A DNA stretch of 64,000 nt from NCBI GenBank assembly GCA_036346225.1, contig JARFIW010001469.1, forward strand, positions 9,580,001 to 9,644,000, written 5' to 3'. The notes below the pieces were generated by a model. The model had not been told where the DNA came from, did not search any database, and saw only the letters and a program-made list of their open reading frames with translations. Below are positions 22,881 to 33,499 of this stretch, one piece after another. The first letter of the stretch is position 1; each line of letters opens with the position of its first letter. The position numbers and the translations under genes are program-made. This DNA comes from Platerodrilus igneus (taxonomy: Eukaryota > Arthropoda > Insecta > Coleoptera > Lycidae).

Positions 22881-23690
22881 TTTAACACATAAATGTTTGT
22901 AAAGCACGGACTTGGAGATAATGCCAATGTAATCGCATTATGGAAACAGGATGACACAAACCTTCGCAATATCTTTCGTGATCATATAAATGGTGATATG
23001 TTATACTTTAAATTTAAAGATATGTGCTTGCAGTGTTGGGGTGGGAATGACTTAAACATGATTTTGTGATTATTGTGAAAGATTTTGAGATCGATAAAGG
23101 ACGGTATCGGAAGAATTTCGACAAGTATATAAATATGTGATATTATTCAAAATATAGTTAGTTACTATCCAGAGTCTGATGATGACGGACGTTAAGAATT
23201 TTATCACAAATAAACACAATTTTCAGTTAATTCAAGATGCTGTATCAAAAAGTTTGTGGCATACAAAAAGGGAGACACTACATTTCGGCAAAAATTCAAA
23301 GAGGTGCACAAACAATTGATCGATCCTTTGCAAGTAACCGCTTCCCATTTACAAGCAATCACCGAAAAAATTCCCATACCTACAACAAAGATTAAAGTCG
23401 AAAACATCGAAGCACCTATAAAGAAAATTAAGCAACTCGTTCCAGAAGAACCATTTCATCTTTAAGATGCGGACGTGTTAGCTGGAGACAAAGACGTAAA
23501 TATTGACAAATTAATTTATTGAGTAAAGTATAATGCCGAAACCGATACATGGAGTTTGTGGAAAAGTGAATTGGAAATTAATCCGGAAAACTCGTAGCAA
23601 TTTTCAACAATCCATTGTTCTTTAGCTTTCCTGCATTTGCGAATAATTTCCCATTTTATGGCTTTGTATCTCTGTGTTCCTGTATCGTCT
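22881..23690 (+). pseudogene. unidentified ORF relic inside the foldback element
   Basis: A 69-residue open frame (23256-23465) reads KKGDTTFRQKFKEVHKQLID and continues with proline and lysine rich text to PEEPFHL. After an in-frame TAA the same frame carries on as DADVLAGDKDVNIDKLIY and further broken coding-like sequence to about 23600. This looks like a decayed larger protein. I do not recognise the family, though it could be a structural protein of a Maverick-like element. The frame has no convincing start of its own. Confidence 0.4.
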
Positions 23691-25110
23691 GATTTATTTT
23701 AGTATTTTCGTCTTTCTTCTATTAAATTAAGGATATCCTTTGTTATCCATGGTTTCTTATTTTCTTTTTGTGTATAACCCAGAGTATCTCTAGCCGCCAT
23801 GTTTAGGCTGGATATAATGTTATTCCATTCTGTTTCTAGTTCCTTAGTATGAGATATTTTCCCGATATCTTTCAGCAATTCATTTGACCTTTTTTCGAAT
23901 CTTTTTTGAATATCTTTATCTTTTAGTTTCTCAAAGTCAAAGTGCCTTTTTCTGTTTATTTTTTTCAAATTTTTAAATTTAAGTGCGATGTTGTGGTCAG
24001 TGTCTATATCTGCTTCTGGATAGCTTCTACAGTCTTTTACTTGATTCCTAAACCGTTGTCTAAAAGAATGTAATCTATTTGATATCTTCCTAGACCTCCT
24101 GGCATCTTCCACGTATATCGTCTTCTAGCATGATGTTGAAATAATGTGTTTGTGATGATTAAATTATTCTTGTCGCAAAATTCTACCAGGCGATTTTTCC
24201 CCTGTCGTTTCTCGTGCCTAGGTCAAATAAACTTACTACCGCTCCTTCCCTACTCTTACCTACCACTGCATTAAAATCCCCTTTAATTATTAAATTTTCA
24301 TGTCCTTTTACGTATCTTAATATGTTTTCGATATCTTTGTAGATCGCTCCTACCTCTTCGTCACTGTAGCTAGAGGTGGGCATGTATACTTGTATTATTA
24401 CTGTGTTTACTGATTTAGATTCTACTCTAACCATGAGTACTCCTTCGTTCTTTTGAAAGTAATTTTCTACACAGTATCCTACTTTTTTCCCATAACTATC
24501 CCCCACACCCAAATCTCTTTTCTCTGCTCCTGTATGAATTACACTGAAGTCACCACTCCAGAAATCTCCCACCTCTGGCCACGGAACTTCGCTGATCCCT
24601 ACTATGTCTAGTTCTAACCTATTCATTTCCATTTTTAAGTTCTCTAGCTTACCTACTTACTTCATGCTTCTAACATTCCACCACGCTCCGACTCGCAAAA
24701 TGTTCCCGACTCTTATTCTGGACTTTCCGATTGCATCCTCCGAAGTAGTCCCTTCCCGGAGATTCGAATGAGGGACTATTTTAACTCCGAAATCTTTTAC
24801 CACAGAGAACGCCATCATGTTTTGTTTCAATTTAAGTACGGTGTGTACTTTGGAAGTAATGTGGTGGTCTCCCGTTACCTTCCACATCGCGGTAGTATGT
24901 CTTAGACTGCCATACCGACCCCTATAGTCTCTGCCAATCTAAGTACCGAAAGACCCGCTGCTCTCTTTTGGGGACCTGTTTTAGTCTGGTTCCTTACTAA
25001 CGAACCTACTACTGTGGTCGGACCTGTGGTTTGGCTCTTTAAGTCATTAGAACACGCAAGCCATTTCACCTGTTCTAGTAATCTAGAACTTCGGCAAGGT
25101 GCAGGATCAT
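23690..25110 (-). pseudogene. RTE-type non-LTR retrotransposon, 5' half, minus strand
   Basis: On the minus strand, successive frames give the leader region (24657-25110), an AP-like endonuclease domain (24183-24632: IVGISEVPWPEVGDFWSGDF near the N-terminus, GDFNAVVG catalytic loop) and its end plus linker (23699-24112: ADIDTDHNIAL, the D-x-D-H catalytic motif, then TLGYTQKENKKPWIT). Frameshifts separate the pieces near 24180 and 24640. The RT domain is missing. It is the same family as the plus-strand copy at 55040-58015 and is nested in the foldback element. Confidence 0.8.
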
Positions 25111-25309
25111 TCGAAATGAAATATGTATTTAAGTTTAATAAATTTTTTTTGACTACTTGTTTTTATTATATAAAATTCTACAGAAACATAAATATTGGTA
25201 ATAAATAAGCAGGTAGAAATTGCAGCTAAAAATATAGAAGTAATTAAAAAACTTACCCTTATTATAATAAAAACGAATGGAAATTACAAGTCACAAATGC
25301 AAGTACTTA

Positions 25310-25600
25310 CCTTACATTTGATTTTACAATGCTCCACCCGAAGGTACTATATTGGCTAGAAAGAGAGTTTATGTATCTGGAAAATTTGGAATTTTGCCGA
25401 ACCCTTGCTGTTCCAAGCAAGGTAGGGATCTTTAACGTGCGTGACAACACTCACACACGGGACCTCCATTTTACCTCTAATCCGAACGAGGGTGTATTTT
25501 TGTGAAAAATGCTTGCCTAACTTTTTGCAAGCGGGCCATGTCGGGATACGAACCCGGTATCTTGGGCGTAGTAGTCACATTCATACCACTACGCAAGTAC
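25310..25600 (-). mobile_element. tRNA-derived SINE
   Basis: The minus strand begins with a tRNA-like head (A-box TGCGTAGTGG at 25586-25595, B-box GGGTTCGTATC at 25545-25555). It continues through a body with CATTTTTCACAAAAATACAC, GATCCCTACCTTGCTTGGAA and ACCTTCGGGTGGAGC. The body matches 52555-52860, 52870-53110 and 57144-57282. Confidence 0.75.
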
Positions 25601-26590
25601 TTACCGTACAAAGAACGAACAAACACTATAGGCATACAATGCCTTCCTTTTCAATATATACTGGAAATATAAACGATAATTGCTGCCTGAAGCAAATATG
25701 CGGTTAACAGTATCTTGGAAAGTTGTATGGGAATTTTTTTCAAAATGAGCAGTAAAGTCGATAGCAATTTTTATTTCCGATAAATACAATTAAACATTAC
25801 TAGTATTAGGGAAAACGGAATTTCACTTCCAAACAATTTACTAAACTGACCTCGTATTAGTAATTATAGCGAGGACAGTCGACAACGTTGATAAGCTTAT
25901 AAGTAGTTTACATTAATAAATCGTTAATTTAATAACAACCAAATGCATTCTCTTTCGTGATTCATTTAGAAACTGTCAAGTCTCGTAGAAATACCTAAGT
26001 TTTCATTTCTAAAAAATTAAATTTAGAGCTTGCCGGTATTTAAAACAAATTAGACTTTAAATAATAATTAACCGCGCTCGCAAATGATATACAAATTCTT
26101 TAATTTAATAACACTAAGCATGTACTTTCGCTCTGTGATTCATTTAGAAAATATTCAAGCCTAAGATTTTCAAAAATGTGACGTAGAAGTTATTTAAAGT
26201 TTAATTGTTTTATTCATAACTATCCTGTAGACAGTAAGCATGATATACCCTTAGTAAACGTTTAAAGTGTTTTATTAAGTTTCCTTTCAAAAGGTTTAAA
26301 TTGTTTTACAAAACCTGGTGGCCAAAAAAGATTTAAAGATCGAGTTAAAATTAAATAAACAAAGACCAAGTTTAAATTACCAAACAAACAAAAAATTTAA
26401 AGGTAAAAGGCTTTAACAGGGTGTAACTTTGTAAGGAATAGTTCGATTTTAAAAATTCAAACGGGATTAGATTGCCTGGGAAATTAGGATTCAGGTCCAA
26501 TTAACAGATCACCAAGTGTAAAAGTTATTAGGATGGCGTTTGTGACGTAGTGAGTGCGTATGTTGGGTTGCAAACATTTAGGTGCTGATA
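25601..26590. other. no gene recognised
   Basis: This is AT-rich interior of the foldback element. ATTCATTTAGAAA occurs at 25970 and 26140 within a weak direct duplication (CTTTCGTGATTCATTTAGAA / CTCTGTGATTCATTTAGAA), but I see no coding signal. Confidence 0.5.
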
Positions 26591-26596
26591 GGCGTT

Positions 26597-26815
26597 GTCC
26601 GTGCATTGTGGGTTGTCCTATCTAAGTTATATGTGTATTGTGGGTTGTCTAACCTAGGTTAGATGGCGGTGGCGGTAATGATAGATGTGATGTAAGAAAA
26701 AATGATAACATCGTTAATGAGCTTTCCATTAAAAGACGATTAGTACAAATGGGTTTTTAATGAGAAAACCCATTAAAAAGCGATTAGTGGCGGCGGCGCT
26801 GTCCCAGGACCATCC
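26597..26815 (-). repeat. right inverted arm of the foldback element
   Basis: Pairs with 22597-22880 and ends GGCGGCGGCGCTGTCCCAGG. It has a GTGGGTTGTC duplication at its inner edge. Confidence 0.75.
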
Positions 26816-27250
26816 AAACGTAAATTCGGAAAAAATGTTGAATCTGGACGAACACGTTTCTGTAAAAAGTATGTGTTGTTTCAGTATACCTGCATTAGCT
26901 GCCTACTAAGTTTTAAGAGCGCAGGTATTACAGATGCTAAGAAAAATTTTTTTTAATTTTCTTAAGATGTCCTAACGTGAATTCGGATAAGTTTTTGAAC
27001 CAGGATGAAAGCGTTTCTGTAAAAAGTATGTATTGTTTCGGTACACTAGCACTGGCTCCCTACTAAGTTTCAAGAGCACAGGTATTACAGAAGCTAAGAA
27101 AAATTTTTTTTAATTTGCTTAAGAAATTTGCGAACCGGGTCAAACACGTTTCTGTAAAAGTTATTTGTTGTTTTAGTACACCTACCCCAGCTGTCTAACA
27201 AGTTTTAAGAGCGCAGGTATTACAGAAGCTAAGAAAAAAATATAGAAATC
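26816..27250. repeat. ~170-bp satellite, about two and a half units
   Basis: Units share GAACACGTTTCTGTAAAAAG, AGTATACCT and CAGGTATTACAGAAGCTAAG. They end in TTCTTAAGATGTCCTAACGT, and a new unit restarts with GTGAATTCGGATAAG. The left continuation of the array is at 22440-22590, on the far side of the foldback element. Confidence 0.8.
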
Positions 27251-27439
27251 TCAAAATTATTTAGTTTGAATAACCCTTAGATTTGAATTGTGTAATTATA
27301 ATAGGGTCAATACAAGGAACATAATTGAACAATAGGAATGCTTGTTCAGTTCAATAAGCGTTGTTTTATAATGATGGGGGATTGGTAAGCGCATCCAAAT
27401 TTAGAAAGTTCTGCTCAAAAATTAGACGAAAATAAAGGC

Positions 27440-27720
27440 ATTTTTACAAAAGCGTATAAACTTTTTTGTTTAATTATAACTATTTGTTCGACAAGTACGT
27501 CCGTGGAAAGAAGTTTTTCTTGCCTAAAGCGTATTAAGACTTACTCAAGAAATTCCATATCTTAGAAAGACTTTCTACTTTGGTCAATATTTCCATCCAA
27601 AAAGAATTTCTACTAGAACTGATAAAAAAGCAGCCATTTTATGATGATATCATAGACAATTTTGCAATGAAAAAAAAACAGAAGATTTGATTTGGTGTTT
27701 AAAAGTTAGGTATTTTTTTG
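27440..27720 (+). pseudogene. hAT/ZMYM-type transposase C-terminal (dimerisation) relic, copy 1
   Basis: The frames read TSVERSFSCLKRIKTYSRNS, then RLSTLVNISIQKELLLELI. This is the conserved C-terminal dimerisation block of hAT-superfamily transposases (S-x-E-R-x-F-S motif). A stop interrupts it and no upstream catalytic domain is nearby. The same block recurs at 37449-37660 as part of a segmental duplication. Confidence 0.75.
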
Positions 27721-27947
27721 TACTTTAAATATTGTAGCTTTTAACATATTTTCTAACCTGCGAGCCGCCATTGAATTTAACATTTTATTAATAAGGTTAA
27801 AAACTTCAGAAATCACGAATATAGTAAAAGTGCGTTAATTATTTATAAGCCATTAATTTTAAAAGATATCACATAATTAAAAGTTTATCAATTTTGTTGT
27901 TAACCGCAGTCGAATTAATAAGAATATAATCTAATATGAATTGAAAG

Positions 27948-27986
27948 TATATAAGCATCTCGAATGGTAACATTAGTAGTCAATCT
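27948..27986 (+). promoter_or_regulatory. TATA box and initiator of defensin-like gene 1
   Basis: TATATAAG at 27948-27955 is followed about 32 bases later by GTCAATCT, an initiator-like start site (27979-27986), with the ATG 20 bases further on. The same arrangement stands before gene 2. TTATC/GATAA-type words lie upstream, but I found no convincing NF-kappaB decamer. Confidence 0.6.
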
Positions 27987-28005
27987 TAAATTTTGCTATA
28001 GCATC

Positions 28006-28221
28006 ATGAAATTGCAGTTTATTTTCTATTTTCTTGCCATGTTGAGTTTGTTTTGTAGTGCCGTTGAAGCGGCAGGTAAGTGTATTATAAACAATTTGTA
28101 AAATATCAGCAAAATTTTCGTAGTTCTTTGTGATTCTGCCAGTTGCAAGAAATCATGTATATCATTGACGTTTACTGGTGGAAATTGTGATGCCGGAATT
28201 TGTCAGTGTACATTCACATGA
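28006..28221 (+). CDS. defensin-like secreted six-cysteine peptide, gene 1 (two exons)
   Basis: Exons are 28006-28075 and 28124-28221, joined across a 48-bp GT..AG intron (GTAAGT..TTCGTAG), giving 55 residues. Residues 1-22 form a signal peptide (MKLQFIFYFLAMLSLFCSAV, hydrophobic core, small residues before the cut). The mature part is about 32 residues with six cysteines spaced C-x4-C-x3-C-x9-C-x4-C-x-C, which is the cysteine-stabilised alpha-beta layout of invertebrate defensins and short scorpion-toxin-like peptides. It includes a TGGNC gamma-core-like turn. It is probably secreted and antimicrobial or toxin-like; the target is unknown. The frame is intact with a TATA promoter. Single-exon ORF calling misses it because each exon is short. 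The first mature residues depend on the split codon (G|TT). Confidence 0.8.
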
Positions 28222-29279
28222 AGACGACGATAACAAACTAAGCATGCAGTTATAACCTACTTTTTTTTCATGTTTTGAACTTGATTTTATAGTAAACACT
28301 TTGACCTAAATATTTTTTATTATTATTTATAGCTACCTACATATTAAAGATAACTTTTACCAAGTATGGTAATTTTGATATATGTTGTACCCTTCATAAA
28401 TTTAATATTTTTATATTGTATTTATATTGTATTTTAAAAATACAAAAGTACATTCAGTGGAAGATAACACGTAAGGAATTCACCAAATCAATTAAAACCT
28501 TAAAAGAGCATTGTAAAGAACTTTCTAATCGGAATTTAAATGATTGAAAATAACACTATATTTGAGATACACGTAAATTTATCAAAAAATAAGATAAAAA
28601 GTAGGTACCACCAAAAGAGTCAACAATATCAAGAAAATAAACCGAAGTATTCGAAACAATATCGTAAAGAACCATTTCATTGGAATCAGAATAAGGATAG
28701 AAAATGATTTCAAATTTGACAAGGGATTTGACAATTTTATAGCTACAATGATTCGATATATGAAAACAAGACGTATCAATAAGCCCGTAGTCAGAGGGCT
28801 CAGCCCCCTGACCTAAGTTTGTGCTCCCCTGGCTCACTGGCTCAGATGTTTTGATTTTATGCGTTAAAAATAGCACTACTAATACATGACTGAATTTTTC
28901 AAAATCCAAGCACTTCTTTTCTAGAGTAAACCAGCTGTAACATAGAACACTGTATGTCGAATTATTTTTCTTGCTTTCTTTTGCTTAAGAATTATAGTTT
29001 ACAAAAAAATCCGTGTTTTGTTTTGAGCTTCCTTCATGTATACAAGGGTTTAACGTATATCAAAAAGTTGCTTATTATGCACTTTCACAATGCATAATGC
29101 AAGTAGCGTTCTTCTTAAAATCAAACTATGTGGCAATACAATATGAAAATTTAAATACTAAATGTTATTAAAGAAATAAATGCGTTACACACCTAGGTAG
29201 TGGTAGTGTCGTATTAAAACCTACAGATATTGCAGTAATTTTATTAAATCTTTATGTTACTGCTTAAATATTCTGTCTA
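28222..29279. other. 3' flank of defensin-like gene 1, no further gene
   Basis: AT-rich DNA shared with copy 2 (38712-38948 and 45533-46932). The overlapping minus-strand frames at 28556-28909 are also present in copy 2 (45649-45846) but with different breaks and no recognisable domain, so I treat them as chance. Confidence 0.6.
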
Positions 29280-29518
29280 CACATGTATCTTTATTTCAGT
29301 AAAATATTTTTCATATCAGTATAGCAGTAATACGTGCAAACAAAAAAATATATCTTTGAAATCCGAGGATTGATGATAAGTGTAAACGTAAACAATACAA
29401 TCGACATCGCTTACAGCGTTACGAAAGTGTCAGTGTTAGTGCTAGTTGTATACAACTACAAAAGCATGTACCTGTACCTAGTGATTTGACACTCCAAGGT
29501 AAAAATATATAACAACTT

Positions 29519-29880
29519 GCTACGTGCATTGACGTAGCCTAGAAAAAAACCAAAAAAACAAATGGACCGGGCTCAATCGGCGAGTGGGCGGGGTATTATA
29601 CCTCCGACAAAAATTAAGGGAGGCCTGAAATAAAGAAAGAAAATTACACACACTCAAAACACAACATATCAACAAAAGAAACCAATATTTAAAGTCAATA
29701 TGTACACGCAATAAATAATTACACACTAAATCTAAAAAAAATATCAACCAAAAAAACAATCCATTTTTTTTTCTTTATAAATGATGAGCTGCCGGTTTTA
29801 GGTTACTCCCTAGATTGAGTTTCAAAAAAAAGATATTCGTGAAGTTACCCCGCTAAAACTAACAGTTTTAAATCAGCATG
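29519..29880. repeat. dispersed repeat with CTACGT..ACGTAG tip
   Basis: It starts CTACGTGCATTGACGTAG and contains GACCGGGCTCAATCGGCGAG and GTGGGCGGGGT, ending near GAGCTGCCGGTTTTAGGTTAC. An inverted copy lies at 60450-60835. It has no coding capacity. Confidence 0.7.
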
Positions 29881-29899
29881 GTGGATATAAAACTAAGTA

Positions 29900-31950
29900 T
29901 ATACATCTAATGGCAACAACAATTTCAAACGTGTCAGCAAGCCTTCAAATCATTTTCACTTTAATAAGTTGTACACTCTTAGTTATTTAAAGCAAATAGT
30001 AATGCATTCATATAGTGTCAATAAATCTCAAACTAACTAACTAATTGTCGTCAGCAGGGTAGCTAAGCCGCTTTGAGGAACAAAGCGCGCAGCACGATAT
30101 GTATACGCTGTTTTGATAACAGAATTGTCTCTGTATATAAATTTGGTACGCCGGGGGTTGTTAGACCTTTGTCCTGGGGATGCGCGCGCGGCGCCGGCCG
30201 GGCATCTTTGTTGTTAGATAGTATGGTGTGTGTGTGTTTTTTTTATGTTAAGCAAAAACGTGCAAATGGTAAAGAATTTTTTAGCTCTCCTCAAAAGCTG
30301 TATTTTGTATGAAGTAGCAAATAACATTTAGAAAATATACGAAATGTGATATAATGTATATAATTTACAAAGTCTGCATGTAAAGTCTTGTAAAAAGAAG
30401 TTGTTCATTTCTCACGATTTCAATACCAAGATAAAATAACAAGAATTCGCAGTCGAAATCTAGAATATAACCTCGTGCTTTTTTATTGTAATTATAGCTC
30501 TCTGGTAATATATATGCAAACCATACCGACATTCAACTTGTAATATAATGGATTTAATTAACATAAGGTGTGTTGCAAAAACATGTTAAGACAAGTATGC
30601 CGTATATTTACCCTTCTTGGTTACATCACCCCAAAATAATTTATACAATTACACTGAACTTGCAGTCGGATCTAACATATAATCTTTTAATTATACCTGT
30701 ATGAATATAAAATATATGCAAATTATACCACCTTTCATCACGATTTATTTGACTTTCGAATAAAATATTAATTTGATCTTATATCTAGGATTTCTTGCTT
30801 ACATTTTAGCAATTTGAATATATTTAAATATTTAATGTAATTATACATTCAATTTATAAGGTGGCAATAAACATTCTTTTACTTTTAAAAGTGTGGTGAT
30901 TTTATGTAGATGACGTATTAGACATTGTGTGTATATATAGCTCGTTTAATTTCACAAACGTGATGAAGAATTTATAGGTTATGCAAAAACGTGCATGTAG
31001 TGAAGAATTTAGCGGTAATCTTTAGAGCTTCGTCTTCGTTCTTATTCTCGTTGCTTTAGTTAATTAAAGAGAGATTTTTAGGTAAGCAAAAATATGAAAT
31101 GTGGTGGATGACATAAACACTCTCAAAATGATGAATGGCGGGGAGCTCCTAAACGTGTCCTAAATATCAAAAAGAATAGGAGAAATTATTCGACTAGTAT
31201 TTTATAATGGTTTTAATTCAAAATATTGGTGTGTGTGTGTGCAAAAAAACATGTTAAGACAGGTCACTCGTTATTTTGTTCATGATTGCATCACCCAAAT
31301 AATTTATACAACTACACTGAATTCGTACCCGGATCTAAAATATAACCTTAAAATGTATGCAAATCATGTCGTTATTTAAAACGTGGTGAAGAATTTGGAT
31401 GACGATGTAATCATTCTCAAATGCGGAATGGGATTCTATAAGGTATTCTGAACGGGGGCTCTGCACCCATTACGTGATTGAATATTTCAGAGATTTTTAG
31501 GTTAAGCAAAAACATGCACGTGCTGAAGAATCCCCCGAGAATTACAAAAAATTATTTTTGTATTAATATATAATGTTAAAAAAACACACACACAATATTT
31601 TAATGTTTTATTTACAAAAAATTACATTCTTTAATTGTCTCTATCTTTTTGTGGGTGGCGGTAGCAGATTCTTATTTGAATAAAATATAGATAAGACTTC
31701 CACATTAAGAAAAATGCATCTTAGTTAAATGTACGGGGATTTTATTAATTATAATTTAGTAAAGTGCATGGTAATTAATGACCTCGGGGTTGTGATATTT
31801 ATAACAACATATCGATATATGTAAATTATATATGGCAACTGCATAACTTCAAATCATTTTAGCATAATTGTTAATTACCAAAATTCACAATTTCTACTTC
31901 CGTTAAAGACACATTAAGAAAGTGCATCTTGGAGATTTTAATAACTATAG
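29900..31950. repeat. degenerate repeat-rich region without genes
   Basis: AAGCAAAAACGTGCA..GTGAAGAATTT words recur at about 30250, 30980, 31085, 31380 and 31505. A longer direct repeat (AAAACATGTTAAGACA..ATAATTTATACAA..ACTGAA) is found at 30578-30690 and 31246-31350. A CpG-rich spot (GCGCGCGCGGCGCCGGCC) lies at 30182-30199 and a perfect 7-bp hairpin (CGCTTTG-AGGAA-CAAAGCG) at about 30071-30089. A plus-strand frame at 30073-30312 has no recognisable product. Confidence 0.5.
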
Positions 31951-31954
31951 TAAG

Positions 31955-32400
31955 TAAGTAGGTAAGTTTATTCATATCCATAATACAATGGTAAAAATTC
32001 TTCTACAACACATTAAACAGCTTATTTATATTTGCTACCTTAAATATTCTAATATAACAACTATGCGGAGTGCATATAAATGTCAGAGGTTGATTACTTA
32101 TCTTCCCCTTCCAATCTTAAAATTTATATCGTCAATAAAATAATAAACAGATTACTTATAATGAAACTAAAACAACATATACAAAATGTGTACAAATTAA
32201 AAGATCACTTAATAATTAATCATGACTCTTCGAAGTTATCGTCTAGAAACTCATCTAATGAATAGTAACGCAGCAAAGACAATAGAGCAGATTTAAATTC
32301 TGTAAATTTCTTTAAAAATTTGATATTAATAGGTAGTAGCAATGTTGGGGCTATGTATATAAACGACCTTTTTATGAGCATAGTTTAAATTAAAATAACA
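31955..32400 (-). pseudogene. LINE (Jockey/CR1-like) ORF2 C-terminus and tail
   Basis: On the minus strand 32270-32380 reads FLKKFTEFKSALLSLLRYYS then LDEFLDD and a stop, which fits the C-terminal end of LINE ORF2. It is followed by about 300 bases of 3' UTR ending ATGAATAAACTTACC and a (TTAC)n tail at about 31953-31970. It is 5'-truncated, as is usual for LINEs. Confidence 0.55.
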
Positions 32401-32596
32401 CCGAGATATATGTAAATTTAATAGTTCTGGTTTATAGTTTGTTGATCTTTAGAGAATAAATTTTATAAAACTTATTTTTAAGAAAGTAATCATTTTACAG
32501 GTGGGAATAATTAAAAATGTACCACTTTGATGATAAAAAAACTTATGCAAAACCTATACAAATAAAAGCACTACTTAGTGTAAACATTATTCTTTA

Positions 32597-33040
32597 TTAA
32601 AATGAATAATTGGTTATATGTACAAACCAGTTTTTGAGTACAATTACATTTGTGGTTGCGCAATTGAATGACGAATGTCGTGTGGTATGGTAAAACCACT
32701 TCGGTGGATTGGTGTAATTTTTTAATTTATGTAGAGGAGTACACCCTAAATCTTCTAGGTTAATAACATTTAGGTGTGGAAATTCATTATAAATTGCCAT
32801 CATCCCAAGATATACCGTGAAAGTTTCTGCTTAACCATACGTTTTGGTATTTGAAGCGAGCTGATAGTCAGTTCCAAGAATATGGTGGTTTTAGCACATA
32901 TGTTGTTGCAACTCCATTCGATAAGGATAGTTATACAACAGCCATTTCTTTAAACAAAAAGTTATTATGTGCAATTTTAAAACCTTGAACGTCGACAACT
33001 AATGGACTATTCATTTTAGACTTTACTCACAATATTGGTT
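32597..33040 (-). pseudogene. Maverick/Polinton-associated protein relic
   Basis: Minus-strand frames give VVDVQGFKIAHNNFLFKEMA (start side, about 33040-32980), NVWLSRNFHGISWDD (about 32815-32860), then the 68-residue frame 32597-32803 with NVINLEDLGCTPLHKLKN. Stops and a frameshift separate them. The order and motifs resemble a conserved gene of unknown function carried by Maverick-like elements in arthropods. I rely on family memory here, so the name is tentative. It lies just downstream of the capsid relic on the same strand. Confidence 0.45.
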
Positions 33041-33108
33041 GCAGGATTGTAGCGGACCAAACGATTGTGTAGAATGAGGCAGTACTCTGGAGTGTGAGCT
33101 TTAAGCGC

Positions 33109-33457
33109 TTATTTTATTTGAAATTCTAATCGTACGTCAACCGCTCCCACTTTCACTATTTCGTTTTTATGGGAGCAATCGATGACTACAAGTGGAGCGT
33201 GCGTTTGAAATTCATTGGGTGTTAATATCGGTTCGCTGACACCCCAGTAACACGATTGTTGAAACTGTGCATACATTTTATATAGTATAGAATAGCGATT
33301 GGTATCGAAATCAATGTTAAGATTATCGTAAGGATACATAGATAAACCCAGATGTAATTTCATATTGGTCAACTTACAGTGGTCGAACTGACTGCGTCCC
33401 TTTTTGCGCGATGTATCGGTTTGAAAGCAGACAATAACAAAACCTGTAGTTGCTTAT
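33109..33457 (-). pseudogene. Maverick/Polinton-type major capsid protein, C-terminal relic
   Basis: The minus-strand frame is open from about 33457 to the stop at 33109, beyond the first Met-like start at 33372. It reads GFVIVCFQT..QFDHCKLTNM..LGLSMYPYDNLNIDFD and ends PLVVIDCSHKNEIVKVGAVD, VRLEFQIK. These blocks fit the C-terminal jelly roll of Maverick/adintovirus-like capsid proteins. The upstream part is shifted out of frame (a stop near 33457). It is an old integrated remnant. Confidence 0.6.
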
Positions 33458-33499
33458 AATAATCATCAGGTTTAAGTACAGTTAGTTTTTTCGTCATTA

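Larger units (their letters stand above)
22597..26815. mobile_element. 4.2-kb foldback-type element with long GC-tipped inverted repeats
   Basis: Its ends are GGATGGTCCTGGGACGGCGCC less one or two changes, and the reverse complement (GGCGCTGTCCCAGGACCATCC). Each is followed by a run of GCC/GGC triplets and repeated TTTTAATGGGTTT blocks, then CCGCCACC..TAACCTAGG. The left arm is about 280 bp and the right arm about 220 bp. It interrupts a ~170-bp satellite. No clear target duplication is seen. Its interior holds an unidentified ORF relic, an RTE copy and a SINE; no transposase was recognised, so it is probably non-autonomous. Confidence 0.7.
27448..29279 (+). repeat. segmental duplication, copy 1
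   Basis: From the hAT relic through the defensin-like gene to TGCTTAAATATTCTGTC, this block matches 37449-46932 after removal of three insertions from the latter. Intron and flanking DNA differ by roughly 6% by eye. It provides the uninterrupted reference that reveals the insertion sites in copy 2. Confidence 0.85.

Noticed and set aside
28556..28909. 117-codon minus-strand frame next to the defensin-like gene, also present in copy 2.
   Set aside because: The duplicate frame is broken differently and shorter (45649-45846), with no domain; sequence similarity comes from the duplication only.
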